A DNA stretch of 47,692 nucleotides from Spirochaetales bacterium (GCA_003247345.1 QJZS01000004.1:1-47692); one strand, 5' to 3'. Positions 1 through 9,998 are shown, numbered from the stretch's first letter. Program-made: numbers and translations. Notes: a model not told the origin generated them from the letters alone.

Positions 1-29
1 ACTCTAGCAATAGACCTTGTACGTTTCAT
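1..29 (-). CDS. N-terminal fragment of a CDS leaving the window (MKRTRSIAR...)
   Basis: Reverse complement reads GGAGG-TTTTT-ATG AAA CGT ACA AGG TCT ATT GCT AGA; strong SD 5 nt before ATG; open to window edge. Confidence 0.4.
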
Positions 30-60
30 AAAAACCTCCATCCCACGAATACACCCTGCA

Positions 61-111
61 ACCTGTTTGTAAAACAGGTGACATAACCTCTATAAATTTC
101 GATATCGAAAT
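61..111. promoter_or_regulatory. Two inverted repeats upstream of the leftmost minus-strand gene: ACCTGTTT-gta-AAACAGGT (61-79) and 16-bp palindrome ATTTCGATATCGAAAT (96-111)
   Basis: Direct reading; position upstream of the start codon at 29 suggests operators. Confidence 0.45.
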
Positions 112-495
112 ATCGTAATTCACTCACATCAAGCAGGTACGTAACGTGTTGTAGGGATGGATAGGCTGTGCAAGTAGCTCGTACAACGTGTCGTTACCAA
201 ATAATCATATCTAATAGTCTCTTGAATTTTTCTGTTTGTCAATGTTTTGAAAGTGTCTAAAATAACACTTAGTACATATAAAAAATACATAAATCTACAT
301 AAATTGAGGAGAAAACAATGGATTTTAAGAACAAGATTGAAATTATATCAGAACTCTTGCACAAAGCTTGATTTTGAAATTTCAAGGTAGAGAAATACCT
401 AGTCATGAGAATTAAAGGAATTTAATGACTGAAACCTGTGTCACAACAAAGAAAATATATAAGATCAAATCTTTTGGGTTAACGAACAAAGAAAA

Positions 496-520
496 ACCAG
501 CCAGTATAACTCTGGCTGGT
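496..520 (-). terminator. Stem-loop ACCAGCCAG-tataact-CTGGCTGGT, intrinsic terminator on the minus strand
   Basis: 9-bp perfect arms; minus-strand 3' side continues TTTTTC. Confidence 0.5.
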
Positions 521-587
521 AACATAATAGAAAGCATTGGCTTTTATTTTAAACCTAATTAACTAATAAACTTATGGCAAACGTGTG

Positions 588-613
588 AAAAAAAACAGGC
601 CCTTAAAGACCTG
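588..613 (-). terminator. Intrinsic terminator of galactokinase gene
   Basis: Minus strand CAGGTC-TTTAAG-GGCCTG followed by T8, just downstream of the stop at 639. Confidence 0.65.
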
Positions 614-638
614 CTTGCCTGCAACCTATGACAGACAC

Positions 639-1913
639 TTATTCTGCTATACAGAACGTTTGTTTTTTCCTGATTGAGAGGGGAGTTACACTTCCTTTCC
701 CAAAGATGTTCTCCATTTCATTTTTATAAAAAGCAAAACGCTCGATTGGAATATACGCCTGAATAGTTCCTGCAAATCCACCACCATGTACTCTGGCTGT
801 TACCTCAGTACCCAAAATCATTTTTGTTACTGCAATTGCAAGGCTTAGCCCTTGTTCTTGTGTATAGTGGGAGGGGTAGAGGTTCTGTAGAAAGCAGAAA
901 GAACTTTCTCCACTTGCTTTCACAGCTTGTAGGTATTTGTTCATAATATTTTGTTCAAGGGCTTCCAGCATTTTTGATACTCGTTTGTTTTCTTCAAAGA
1001 AATGTATAGCTCGTAAGATAGCTCTATCATTTTTTAAAGATGAACGAAGGTTTTTGATCTCCTGTATGAACAGTTGTTGATCAACTTCTCTTAGATTCTT
1101 CTTACCGAAATAAGCAGCTACTTCTTTCATCTCTTTGGGAACTGCTGCGTATTCAGGCGTGAGATCGGCATGGTTGCCACCGGTATCGACAATCACCAAT
1201 TGATATCCCTGATCATTAAAGCTGTACTGAATTGGTTCAATCACAGGGTGTGCTTCATCTGCGAAATCGATGCCTATGATACCACCATACGCACAGGCCA
1301 CTTGATCCATCAACCCTGATGGTTTTCCAAAATATTCGTTCTCGCTGTATTTGCCGATAATTGCAAGGTCGACAGGGGAGAGTGCATCCTTATTAAACAG
1401 ATGATTAAAGATAGTTGCACAGAGTACTTCAATTGCTGCAGAAGAGGAAAGTCCTGAACCTTTGAGTACCCGGCTTGTGGTATTGGCCTGCCATCCCCCA
1501 ATCAGAAGACCTCTTTGTTTGAATGCTGAGGCAATCCCTCGGACTAAAGCTTCAGTAGTATTTTCTTCGTCCTTAACTTTTTCTAAATACTTTAGGTCAA
1601 CCACCACCTCAGGATAGCCTTCGCTGGTAAGTACAACGTTATTATCAGAACGTTTAGTTACAGCGGCTATGGTATCCAAATTGATGGTCGCAGCAATTAC
1701 TTTACCTTGGTTATGGTCTGTATGGTTACCTCCAAGTTCGGTTCTTCCTGCAGTGGAAAAAAGACTTGGCTCTGTTTGTCCAAAAAGTTCTTGATGGGTC
1801 TTGATTAAATTAAGATATCGCTTGTCCATATCAGCTTGGTCGCAAGAATTGCCATATAGTGATGTATATACCTCATGTAAAAGCCCGTTTTGGATAGCTT
1901 CGATTGTGGCCAT
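639..1913 (-). CDS. galK: Galactokinase (GHMP kinase family)
   Basis: ORF; GRTELGGNHTDHNQG (galactokinase signature), GSGLSSSAAIEV, ARVHGGGFAGT motifs. Confidence 0.9.
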   Translation of the reverse strand: MATIEAIQNGLLHEVYTSLYGNSCDQADMDKRYLNLIKTHQELFGQTEPSLFSTAGRTELGGNHTDHNQGKVIAATINLDTIAAVTKRSDNNVVLTSEGYPEVVVDLKYLEKVKDEENTTEALVRGIASAFKQRGLLIGGWQANTTSRVLKGSGLSSSAAIEVLCATIFNHLFNKDALSPVDLAIIGKYSENEYFGKPSGLMDQVACAYGGIIGIDFADEAHPVIEPIQYSFNDQGYQLVIVDTGGNHADLTPEYAAVPKEMKEVAAYFGKKNLREVDQQLFIQEIKNLRSSLKNDRAILRAIHFFEENKRVSKMLEALEQNIMNKYLQAVKASGESSFCFLQNLYPSHYTQEQGLSLAIAVTKMILGTEVTARVHGGGFAGTIQAYIPIERFAFYKNEMENIFGKGSVTPLSIRKKQTFCIAE

Positions 1914-1944
1914 AAAAGACCTCCTGTTGTCTTGTCATTCATAA

Positions 1945-1958
1945 TGTACACGTGTACA
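1945..1958. promoter_or_regulatory. Palindromic operator TGTACACGTGTACA between galK and the divergent LacI regulator
   Basis: 14-bp perfect palindrome in the shared divergent intergenic region. Confidence 0.6.
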
Positions 1959-2003
1959 CTAACCCTGTACCAATCACTTTGTCAATGAAAAAGAGAGGTT
2001 CCT

Positions 2004-2978
2004 ATGCGAATAACTCGCGACAGTGTAGCAAAAAAGGCAGGGGTCAGTAGTGCCACGGTTTCGCGAGTATATAATGAACCCGAAAGCGTATCGCCCCAAC
2101 TGAGAGAACAAGTATTCCACGCTGCAAATGAATTGGGATATCAACCGAATAGTGCAGCAGCAATGCTTAGAAGAAACGGGAATGGTACAATTGCATTTGT
2201 GCAGTTCAAAAAAAACGATAGGCCGTATTATTGGGGAGCCCTGGACAGTTTCGATTGGTTCTATGCGCGTGCACTACGAGGTGTCCAACAGGTTCTAGAA
2301 GAGACCTCTTGGCAATTACGATTCTATACGGCAAGTAGCAGAGTTGATATTTTGAAAATCGCCTCACGATGTGATGGCATATTGGCTTATGATGTTGATT
2401 CATATGAAGAAGAGAAGTGGTTGTCGAACTTGGAAATTCCTACAGTTCTAGCTCATCACCTTGCCAATGAAGCCACGGAAAATTGTGTGAGGACTGACAA
2501 TGTCCTAGGCGGGGAGTTGCAAGCACGCTACTTATTGGATCAAGGATGTTCTGATCCTTTATATATCACAGGCTATCTTGATAGCGTCGTGCCGCATGCC
2601 CAACGATTGGAAGGATTTAGCAAACATTATAAAAACACAAAGATCATCACTACAGAAATAGGCAATCCACGAATATTGGATGAGATTGCTCTACAAACGC
2701 AAACATTACTGAACGCTCATACGATAGATTCTATTGCAGCTGTAAATGATTTGACGCTTTTCCCTTTGCTCATGCGAATAAAGCAAAGCTTACCAGCAAT
2801 AGGATACGATGCTTCGCCCTTATTTCATATTTATCCGGATCCTGTTGCAAGTATAGATATTCGAAGTTATGAGCTTTACAGGCAAGCAGCGCTCAAATTA
2901 TTGAGACTTCTAAAAAGACAATACACCACCTGTACCACGGTACTACCCCAGGTGGTACTTCCTGCATCAAAGCATTAA
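2004..2978 (+). CDS. LacI family transcriptional regulator
   Basis: N-terminal HTH RDSVAKKAGVSSATVSRVYN; divergent from galK. Confidence 0.9.
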   Translation: MRITRDSVAKKAGVSSATVSRVYNEPESVSPQLREQVFHAANELGYQPNSAAAMLRRNGNGTIAFVQFKKNDRPYYWGALDSFDWFYARALRGVQQVLEETSWQLRFYTASSRVDILKIASRCDGILAYDVDSYEEEKWLSNLEIPTVLAHHLANEATENCVRTDNVLGGELQARYLLDQGCSDPLYITGYLDSVVPHAQRLEGFSKHYKNTKIITTEIGNPRILDEIALQTQTLLNAHTIDSIAAVNDLTLFPLLMRIKQSLPAIGYDASPLFHIYPDPVASIDIRSYELYRQAALKLLRLLKRQYTTCTTVLPQVVLPASKH

Positions 2979-3131
2979 GAACAGTTTTTTCCAAGATGAT
3001 TTGAGTACGACATCTTTGCTCTGCTCACGTTTAGCAGGGGCTGGTTGCATCTGCTTTACCGGCAAGAAGGAGCGAGGCATGGTAGGGTAGCTAGTAGCTT
3101 GTCGTTTTATACTATTCCTACGTTCTGTCAT
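2967..3131 (-). CDS. Small basic protein (54 aa) translationally coupled to the RecQ-like helicase
   Basis: ATG overlaps the recQ stop as ATGA; MTERRNSIKRQATSYPTMPRSFLPVKQMQPAPAKREQSKDVVLKSSWKKLFLML. Confidence 0.4.
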   Translation of the reverse strand: MTERRNSIKRQATSYPTMPRSFLPVKQMQPAPAKREQSKDVVLKSSWKKLFLML

Positions 3132-4594
3132 AATTTGAGACTCTTCCATGTAGAGCGAGAAGTCAAGAGCGAGAGTGTCCTTTTTGGGGCAACATATAAA
3201 CGACGTTTGGTGTGTTTTGCTATACAAATAATTCCTTCTTTTTGTAAACAAGAAAGAGCTTCACGTGCACTGTGTAAGCTCCAGTGAGTAAGTGTACCGC
3301 CATAGGAATGCCAATTATCTGGAGTAATCAGCATTTCGATCAAAGATGATGGAGTAAATGTAAGGGGATGAAACAGTACAGAAAAAATGAAAGCTTGCTC
3401 GGCCTCTCTTTGCATTTGTAAGGTTTGATCACAGATATCACACCCATTACAGAATTCCAATTCCTCCTGCATAGCTTGGAGTAAAGAACAGCGAAAACAT
3501 TTAGTCTGTGATTGAAAGATGGAAAGCAATAAGGAAGGGCTTTCATTTCCATCGAGTAACACCAGCGATTGTGCAGGTTTTCCGTCGCGACCAGCGCGAC
3601 CGCTTTCTTGAATAAAGGAGAGCACATCCTCACTTAAGGAATAATGAATTACGCTTCTGATTGACTTTATGTCTATACCCATTCCGAACGCTTTTGTTGC
3701 AAACATCACTGCATGTTCAGTAGCGGTAAACCACTGCTCTAGATATTTTCGTTCCTGCTTTCCCAAGCCTGCATGATAGTACCGTACCGGTATGTTAGGA
3801 CAATTGAAACAAAGTTGGCGTGCTTGGTTTTCTGATTCCTTGCGAGTTTTGCAGAAAACCAGAGCCGGAAGCATGTGTTTATTGTTTACTATATTGGCGA
3901 TGCTGTGGGATTTGCTGAGTGTGCGGATTACATGATAAGAGATATTGGGTCGGTCACTCTTGGCATGAATGGTTTGATCAGGGGTTCCATGGAAAATAAG
4001 ACGATTAAGGCCTGAAAGAACATGCTGATCTGCTGTAGCTGTGAAACAGAGAATGTGTCTGATCGGCAAATGCGCTAAGATAGTTCCGATATCTGCCAGG
4101 GCAGGGCGAAAACCTTCTCCCCAACTCACAATCGTATGTGCTTCATCCAGTACCAATAGGCTGATAGTCAGTCTAGAAAGTCCTGATAATACAGAGTGCA
4201 AGCGAAGACACTCAGCATTGGTCACCAGTACTCTTGCTTCTTTTGAATATAGTTTGTTGATGAGTTGTCTTCTGTGTCGTTCTTTTTGGCCGCCTTGTAT
4301 GCATACATACCCGATTCCAGCTTCCTCTAGCCGCCGGACTTGGTCATTCATCAAGGAAAGCAATGGGTAAACCAACACAGTAATTCCCTCTACCAAGAGG
4401 GAAGGAAGCATGAAACAGAGGCTTTTGCCTCCCCCTGTAGGCAGAATTACCAGTGTGGATATATGATCCCTATCTTCTGTATCTTCCTCGATTATTCGTT
4501 GAATTACCAACCGCTGAAACGGATAGAGTGAGTCAATGTGAAATCGTTGCTGAAGTATCTGAGTAATTCTTTTTTCTGTGGATGCTTGTTCCAT
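3128..4594 (-). CDS. recQ: RecQ family ATP-dependent DNA helicase
   Basis: LPTGGGKSLCF Walker A, VLDEAHTIVSWG DEAH box, QESGRAGRDG, Cys-rich CFRC..CNGCDIC zinc region. Confidence 0.88.
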   Translation of the reverse strand: MEQASTEKRITQILQQRFHIDSLYPFQRLVIQRIIEEDTEDRDHISTLVILPTGGGKSLCFMLPSLLVEGITVLVYPLLSLMNDQVRRLEEAGIGYVCIQGGQKERHRRQLINKLYSKEARVLVTNAECLRLHSVLSGLSRLTISLLVLDEAHTIVSWGEGFRPALADIGTILAHLPIRHILCFTATADQHVLSGLNRLIFHGTPDQTIHAKSDRPNISYHVIRTLSKSHSIANIVNNKHMLPALVFCKTRKESENQARQLCFNCPNIPVRYYHAGLGKQERKYLEQWFTATEHAVMFATKAFGMGIDIKSIRSVIHYSLSEDVLSFIQESGRAGRDGKPAQSLVLLDGNESPSLLLSIFQSQTKCFRCSLLQAMQEELEFCNGCDICDQTLQMQREAEQAFIFSVLFHPLTFTPSSLIEMLITPDNWHSYGGTLTHWSLHSAREALSCLQKEGIICIAKHTKRRLYVAPKRTLSLLTSRSTWKSLKL

Positions 4595-4665
4595 ACAGGA
4601 GGAAGGTGCTCAGTAGATGTATTTGCTTCAAAAGTTGTTCTGTAATATTAATGTAACAGATTTAA

Positions 4666-5754
4666 CTATTTCGTTGGATATATTATTAATGCTTTGTTTT
4701 GGGCTTTAATTGCTAATCGCATTACTTGAAGAGTATGAGCTTGAGTGATTGCTTTTTCTGTATTGTGTAAACAATCTAGAATGAGGTCTCCGAAAAATGG
4801 ATATCCTATAATACCTTGTGTTTCAATATGGTGCTCTCCAATGCCATCAACGAAATATACTTGATCTCCCGTTTCTGATTGAGCAATATCAAGATATTTA
4901 CGGATTTCAATTGTACCTTTTGTGCCTACTACAAAAACCCGACCATCTCCCCAAGCACCTAGGCCATCGGGGGTAAACCAATCTACGCGAAAATAACATA
5001 CTGCTCCATTATCGGCTAGAAGAGTACAATGCCCAAAATCAAAGAATTCCGGATGTTCAGGATTATTATAATTAGCTACGCTACTGTGTAGTATTTCTAC
5101 CTCTTCAGCGCCTGTGTATGTTAAGAATTGTTCTAATTGATGACTTCCGATGTCTATTAGTATTCCACCATTTTCTTTTGGATTGAAAAACCAATTAGGT
5201 CGGGATGCTTTATTTAACCGGTGGGGAGCAAGAATAGTCACAGAAAGGATACGACCTAATTTCCCTTGTTCTATTAATTGTTGTGTATATAACGCTCCTT
5301 CCACATGAATCCTTTCTCCAAAATAAATAAAATATCTTTTATGAGTAGACTTACAGACCATTTCTACCTGTGAGACTTCTTCTAAAGTAAGCATACCTGG
5401 CTTATCGGAAAAAAAGTGTTTACCGCTTTTAAGGGCTTTTATGCCTAAAATGCTCCGTTTGGATGGTATGATTGCTGACGCAATTAATTGGATGGAAGGA
5501 TCATCAAGGATGGATTCGATTGACGAGGCAATACCTGCTTGAGGATAACGTTGGAGGAATTCATCAAGCTTTCTTTTATCCTCATCATATACTGCAACTA
5601 TTGTAGCCCCCGCTTCCAACAGTCCGTTGGTCATTGCAAAAATATGGCCATGGTCTAAACCGATTACAGAAAACCTAAAATCATTTTCTTTAACGACTTT
5701 GTCCCTGTTTTTTAACGAGATAGGCGCGTATGTCATTCCATCCATTTTCTGCAC
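4666..5754 (-). CDS. Gfo/Idh/MocA family oxidoreductase
   Basis: Rossmann start FRFSVIGLDHGHI; FFSDKPGMLTLEE (DKP version of EKP motif). Confidence 0.85.
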   Translation of the reverse strand: MQKMDGMTYAPISLKNRDKVVKENDFRFSVIGLDHGHIFAMTNGLLEAGATIVAVYDEDKRKLDEFLQRYPQAGIASSIESILDDPSIQLIASAIIPSKRSILGIKALKSGKHFFSDKPGMLTLEEVSQVEMVCKSTHKRYFIYFGERIHVEGALYTQQLIEQGKLGRILSVTILAPHRLNKASRPNWFFNPKENGGILIDIGSHQLEQFLTYTGAEEVEILHSSVANYNNPEHPEFFDFGHCTLLADNGAVCYFRVDWFTPDGLGAWGDGRVFVVGTKGTIEIRKYLDIAQSETGDQVYFVDGIGEHHIETQGIIGYPFFGDLILDCLHNTEKAITQAHTLQVMRLAIKAQNKALIIYPTK

Positions 5755-5759
5755 AGTAA

Positions 5760-6912
5760 TTACTCCAATGAGAATCTTTGATTTGTGGCAGCTGATGCAT
5801 ATGAGGCATAAAGAACTTTCATTGTCTCAGATGCAATTTCAAAACCTGATTCGGGTTTCTCCCCAGTATCAACACAATGAAGGAAATTTTCCAATTCTCC
5901 AACGTACCCACGCATTTCTTCTTCACGAAGGAAGACATATTGCCAGCCGGCTTTCGTTTCAACTTTTTCTGTCATATACACATTTGAAAGCTTAGACGCA
6001 TCGGTATGATAACACATAAAGGCATCATTTGGGGCAATTTTGCCTTCATAACAACCATTAGAAGTATAAGCTTCTATCGAATTTCGGACTCCTCCCACAA
6101 TCATGTCGCCACTAGAAATAACAGCCTTCGTCCCATCAGAGAAAGTAACAATTGTCTCTGACCAGTCTTCAACATCCACAGGGTTGGAGAGTATTGAACC
6201 TCGTTCATCGGAGGGAAGCCTTAGCGTAACTTGTGAAGCATCACAGAGGACAGACGTAACAGATATATCTTCTTTTCTCCGTTTAGCTTCTGCTTGTTTG
6301 AGATAGAGCAGGGCACTTAAAGGATGACAACCTTGACGAATTAGGCATCCGCCTCCATTCATTGACCATAATGCAGCATGGGGAGCATGGCTTCCACTAT
6401 GAGCTTCTTCACCTTTCAATAATAGGAATTTTTCACCTGTAGTTTCAATGATTTCTTTAATTTTAATTACAGATGGAGCATAGATATAGTTTTCTGCATA
6501 AAAAAGCTGTTCTTTTCGACCTATGAGAAATTGTTTGAGATCATCAAGCTCTTCACAAACTTGTTTATACATTATGACTTTGTCATCATTTCCATTGCCA
6601 AAATATCCATTAAGCGGTTTTTCACAAATAACATGTTTACCATTATCCATAGCCTGTTTAATTAAACCTAAATGCGCTATTGGAGGAACAATAATGTCAA
6701 TGATGTCAACATTGGAGTCGGAGAGCATCTGTTCTACTGAGCCATATGCTTTTTCGAAACCAAATTTCTCTACAAAAGTTTTAGTTTGTTCTTCATCATC
6801 TGAACATGCAGCGTAGAGATTCGCATGGTACCCAGGAACGCGTGAATAAGCCTGAGCGTGAAGATGTGCAGCAAATCCGCAACCTATGAATCCTATATTG
6901 AATTTTTTCATG
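5760..6912 (-). CDS. Gfo/Idh/MocA family oxidoreductase
   Basis: Start chosen at MKKFNIGFIGCGFAAHLHAQAY (ATG at 6912), not the longer ORF start; GKHVICEKPLN motif. Confidence 0.88.
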
Positions 6913-8410
6913 AACGTGCCTTCTTTAACTTGGAGAAAACTCCTAATTGAGTAAATATCATGCCAATAATTATGATAAGGAAAAAAATACAAATTGGGCG
7001 TTGGAACATTGGTAAAAATGATCCATCAGATAATCTTAATCCTCTACGTAGATTCGAATCAGCCATTGGTCCAAGGATAACTCCTAATAGAAAAGGTGCC
7101 GCAGGAAAATCTGCAGATGAAAGAGCTAATCCGATTAACCCAAATACAAACATGACTTTTACATCGAAACGATTATAGTTGATTAAATACGATCCGATTA
7201 CGCAAAGTAAAAAGATTATCGGCATAAGCAGTTTCTTCTTGATGCCTAAGATCCGAACTGTGCCACGGGCAATAATCATAGCAAGCAACCACATAGCTAA
7301 CGAGGCAGCAATGATATATATACTTACACTATAAATAAAAGAAGGAGACTCTGTCATTAAAAGTGGACCCGGACGGTACCCATGCATTAAAAATGCAGCT
7401 AGTAATACGGCAGCTGGTGCTGACCCTGGGACCGCTAAACTTAAAACAGGGATGAGGGCTCCCCCTATACAAGCATTATTGCCAGCTTCCGCAGAAATAA
7501 CTCCAAGTTCATTACCTTCTCCAAAGCTTTCGGGATTTTTGCTTTGGCTTTTACTTGCCCAGTAGGAAAGCCATCCTCCAGTGTCTTCTCCAACTCCAGG
7601 AATGATTCCGACCATAACGCCAATCAAACTCGAACGTATTATAGCTAGCCAATTATGAAAAACTGATCTGAATCCTCGTTTTGGTTGGAATTTGGAGACT
7701 TTAATTGGTGATCCTTCATTTTCTTTTTTGAAAGCTCTTACGATTTCGGGGAATCCAAAAAGGCCTATCATCACAGGAATAAGTTGAATATTTGACATCA
7801 AATTGACATTCCCAAAACTGAACCGGGCAAAAGTATCAACAGTATCTAATCCAATCATAGCTACCAATAATCCAAGAATCCCACTGATCCATCCTTTGAG
7901 CGCATTTCCGGCTGAAGTAAGGGCTCCGCAAATCATAATACCGAAGATAGAAAGCAGGAAAAATTCCCAACTTGCAAATTTTAAAGCCATGCTCGTGAGG
8001 AATGGCGTTAAAGTGAGCACAAATATGACACTAAGTAAAGTTCCGAGCATACTTGCTGTGGTCGCAATAAAAATTGCATGACCACCATCACCTTTTTTAG
8101 CCATAGGAAATCCGTCCATAGCTGTTGCTGCCGAGGCTGGTGTCCCTGGGATATTAAGTAGTATTGCAGATTGGCACCCCCCGGAAATAGATCCTACATA
8201 AACACCTAATAAGGAAATAAGTGCAGTTTGCGTTGGGAAGTTGTATGTCAACCCTGTAAGTAATGCAATAGCCATAGTAGCGCTCAGTCCAGGTAACATT
8301 CCCATTATCAAACCAGATCCTACTGCAAGCGTGAGGACTAGGAGGTTTAATGGGGAGAGCACAGTGAAAACAGCTTCTGTTAAATATTGTAAAACCATAT
8401 AAATCTCCAT
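6908..8410 (-). CDS. Tripartite tricarboxylate transporter permease, large subunit (TctA family)
   Basis: Many TMs; GLIMGMLPGLSATMAIALLTGLTY, PGTPASAATAMDGFPMAKKG, GIIPGVGEDTGGWLSY. Confidence 0.92.
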   Translation of the reverse strand: MEIYMVLQYLTEAVFTVLSPLNLLVLTLAVGSGLIMGMLPGLSATMAIALLTGLTYNFPTQTALISLLGVYVGSISGGCQSAILLNIPGTPASAATAMDGFPMAKKGDGGHAIFIATTASMLGTLLSVIFVLTLTPFLTSMALKFASWEFFLLSIFGIMICGALTSAGNALKGWISGILGLLVAMIGLDTVDTFARFSFGNVNLMSNIQLIPVMIGLFGFPEIVRAFKKENEGSPIKVSKFQPKRGFRSVFHNWLAIIRSSLIGVMVGIIPGVGEDTGGWLSYWASKSQSKNPESFGEGNELGVISAEAGNNACIGGALIPVLSLAVPGSAPAAVLLAAFLMHGYRPGPLLMTESPSFIYSVSIYIIAASLAMWLLAMIIARGTVRILGIKKKLLMPIIFLLCVIGSYLINYNRFDVKVMFVFGLIGLALSSADFPAAPFLLGVILGPMADSNLRRGLRLSDGSFLPMFQRPICIFFLIIIIGMIFTQLGVFSKLKKARS

Positions 8411-8904
8411 TAAGGAAGGGAAACGTTAAAACCGGTTTGGAACAGTAATATGACCAATGCAATAGTTATAATCGCTACCAGAATTGTTTTTAGAAAAGAT
8501 GATGCTCTAAGAAAAAGCATCAACGATGCTAAATATACTGCTGAGGAGAGGTAATAGGGGATCAAGCCGATGAGTAAGAAGGCGTAGATTCCCATGATTA
8601 CCATTCCCCCTACCATCATCCGGATATCGGAATCAAAAACAGCTTCACGAGCCCAAGTAAGGAGTTGTTTTATACGAATTAAAAAATTTCCATTCTTAAG
8701 GCTCTTAGTCATAAGTACGAGACTAAGAATTAGTAATAGTGCTCCTAGAATAGTTGGTAGCAATCCCGGTGATATTGCAAAACTATCGATATTATAGGGA
8801 GCTTTCGAAGCTTTGATATAAATCCTGATACCTTCGATTGTGGTATATATACCTAAAGCTACCAAAACGAGTGAGATTGTAAAATCTTTCTGTTTGCTGT
8901 CCAT
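8410..8904 (-). CDS. Tripartite tricarboxylate transporter small subunit (TctB family)
   Basis: 4-TM 164-aa protein directly upstream of tctA with start/stop overlap. Confidence 0.85.
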   Translation of the reverse strand: MDSKQKDFTISLVLVALGIYTTIEGIRIYIKASKAPYNIDSFAISPGLLPTILGALLLILSLVLMTKSLKNGNFLIRIKQLLTWAREAVFDSDIRMMVGGMVIMGIYAFLLIGLIPYYLSSAVYLASLMLFLRASSFLKTILVAIITIALVILLFQTGFNVSLP

Positions 8905-8932
8905 GAAAAAAAATCCTAAAATTTGTAATTGT

Positions 8933-8968
8933 TATCATGTACCAAGGAATTGTCCTTGGTACATGATA
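8933..8968. repeat. 16-bp perfect hairpin TATCATGTACCAAGGA-attg-TCCTTGGTACATGATA between tctC and tctB
   Basis: Perfect inverted repeat with 4-nt loop, no U-tract adjacent; probable mRNA stabiliser or processing element. Confidence 0.75.
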
Positions 8969-8974
8969 CATACA

Positions 8975-9985
8975 TTAGCGAGTGATACCGAATTTTGCAG
9001 GATCGATGGTAACTGCACCAGCATCATACATGAGGTAACATGCTTTACTAGCAAATGAATCAAGGAATTTTTGAGATTCTGCTCTGTCTTTTGGAATAAC
9101 AGAGAAACTCTTGAGTGCTGCAAAATCAAGGAATGCCTGATCTTTTACTGCATAGTTAAATGCTGCATCTATCTTTTCAAGATTTGCTTCACTCATCCCT
9201 TTGGGAATAAGAATACCTGTAACTTCACCCATTGGTACAAATTTTTTAGCTTCGGGGTATGAATGAAGAATTGATTTCACTACTACTCCGGGTGCCAGTT
9301 CAATATCTGTGTCTGAAAGTGTTGCAAGGCACTTTACATCGCCACTGATAATCAAGTCTTTATACTCAGCTAGTAACTGTGGGCAGAAATCTACTTCTCC
9401 CGCAAGTGTTGCAGTGAGAGCTGGTGCTCCACCGGCATATGTGATGTGTTTATATGGAGCTCCTGCAATTGCCTTCATGACTTCAGCTCCAAAATGACCT
9501 CCAGAACCGATTCCTGCAGTACCAGCTGTAATTTTCCCAGGATTTTGTTGAATTGCATGAATTAAATCTTCAATTGTGTTATACGGAGAATTTTTTGGAA
9601 CAATAATAGCATTAGGAGCAAAAGTTGCAATCCAAATATCCCAATCCCGATAGGTTTTATCAGTATAGCCATTGATAGGCATCGTAGTAAATGCAAGCAT
9701 GCCATTTGCTAGCATGGTATAACCATCTACTTTTGCATTCTGTACATTCAATGACCCGGCGCTACCTCCAGCACCAGGGGTATTTACTACGTTGATAGTA
9801 GTTCCCAATTTTTCACCCATTGCATTTGCCAATGCTCTGGCTGTTAAGTCCGTTGTACCCCCGGCTCCATAAGGAACAGTCAAGTTGATAGTCTTGTTTG
9901 GGTACGTGTCTTCTGTTGCACCTTGTGCAAAACAGAAGCCAAGGGCGAGTAAAAGCACCACAAAAATTGCTAGTGTTTTCTTCAT
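8975..9985 (-). CDS. Tripartite tricarboxylate transporter substrate-binding protein (TctC/Bug family)
   Basis: Start chosen at MKKTLAIFVVLLLALGFCFAQG signal peptide with AGGAGG SD; NLTVPYGAGGTTDLTARALA. Confidence 0.9.
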   Translation of the reverse strand: MKKTLAIFVVLLLALGFCFAQGATEDTYPNKTINLTVPYGAGGTTDLTARALANAMGEKLGTTINVVNTPGAGGSAGSLNVQNAKVDGYTMLANGMLAFTTMPINGYTDKTYRDWDIWIATFAPNAIIVPKNSPYNTIEDLIHAIQQNPGKITAGTAGIGSGGHFGAEVMKAIAGAPYKHITYAGGAPALTATLAGEVDFCPQLLAEYKDLIISGDVKCLATLSDTDIELAPGVVVKSILHSYPEAKKFVPMGEVTGILIPKGMSEANLEKIDAAFNYAVKDQAFLDFAALKSFSVIPKDRAESQKFLDSFASKACYLMYDAGAVTIDPAKFGITR

Positions 9986-9998
9986 CTTTCTAATCCTC

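Noticed and set aside
3045-3287. Plus-strand ORF of 80 aa antisense to recQ 3' end
   Set aside because: Antisense to a strong CDS, no recognisable motif or good SD.
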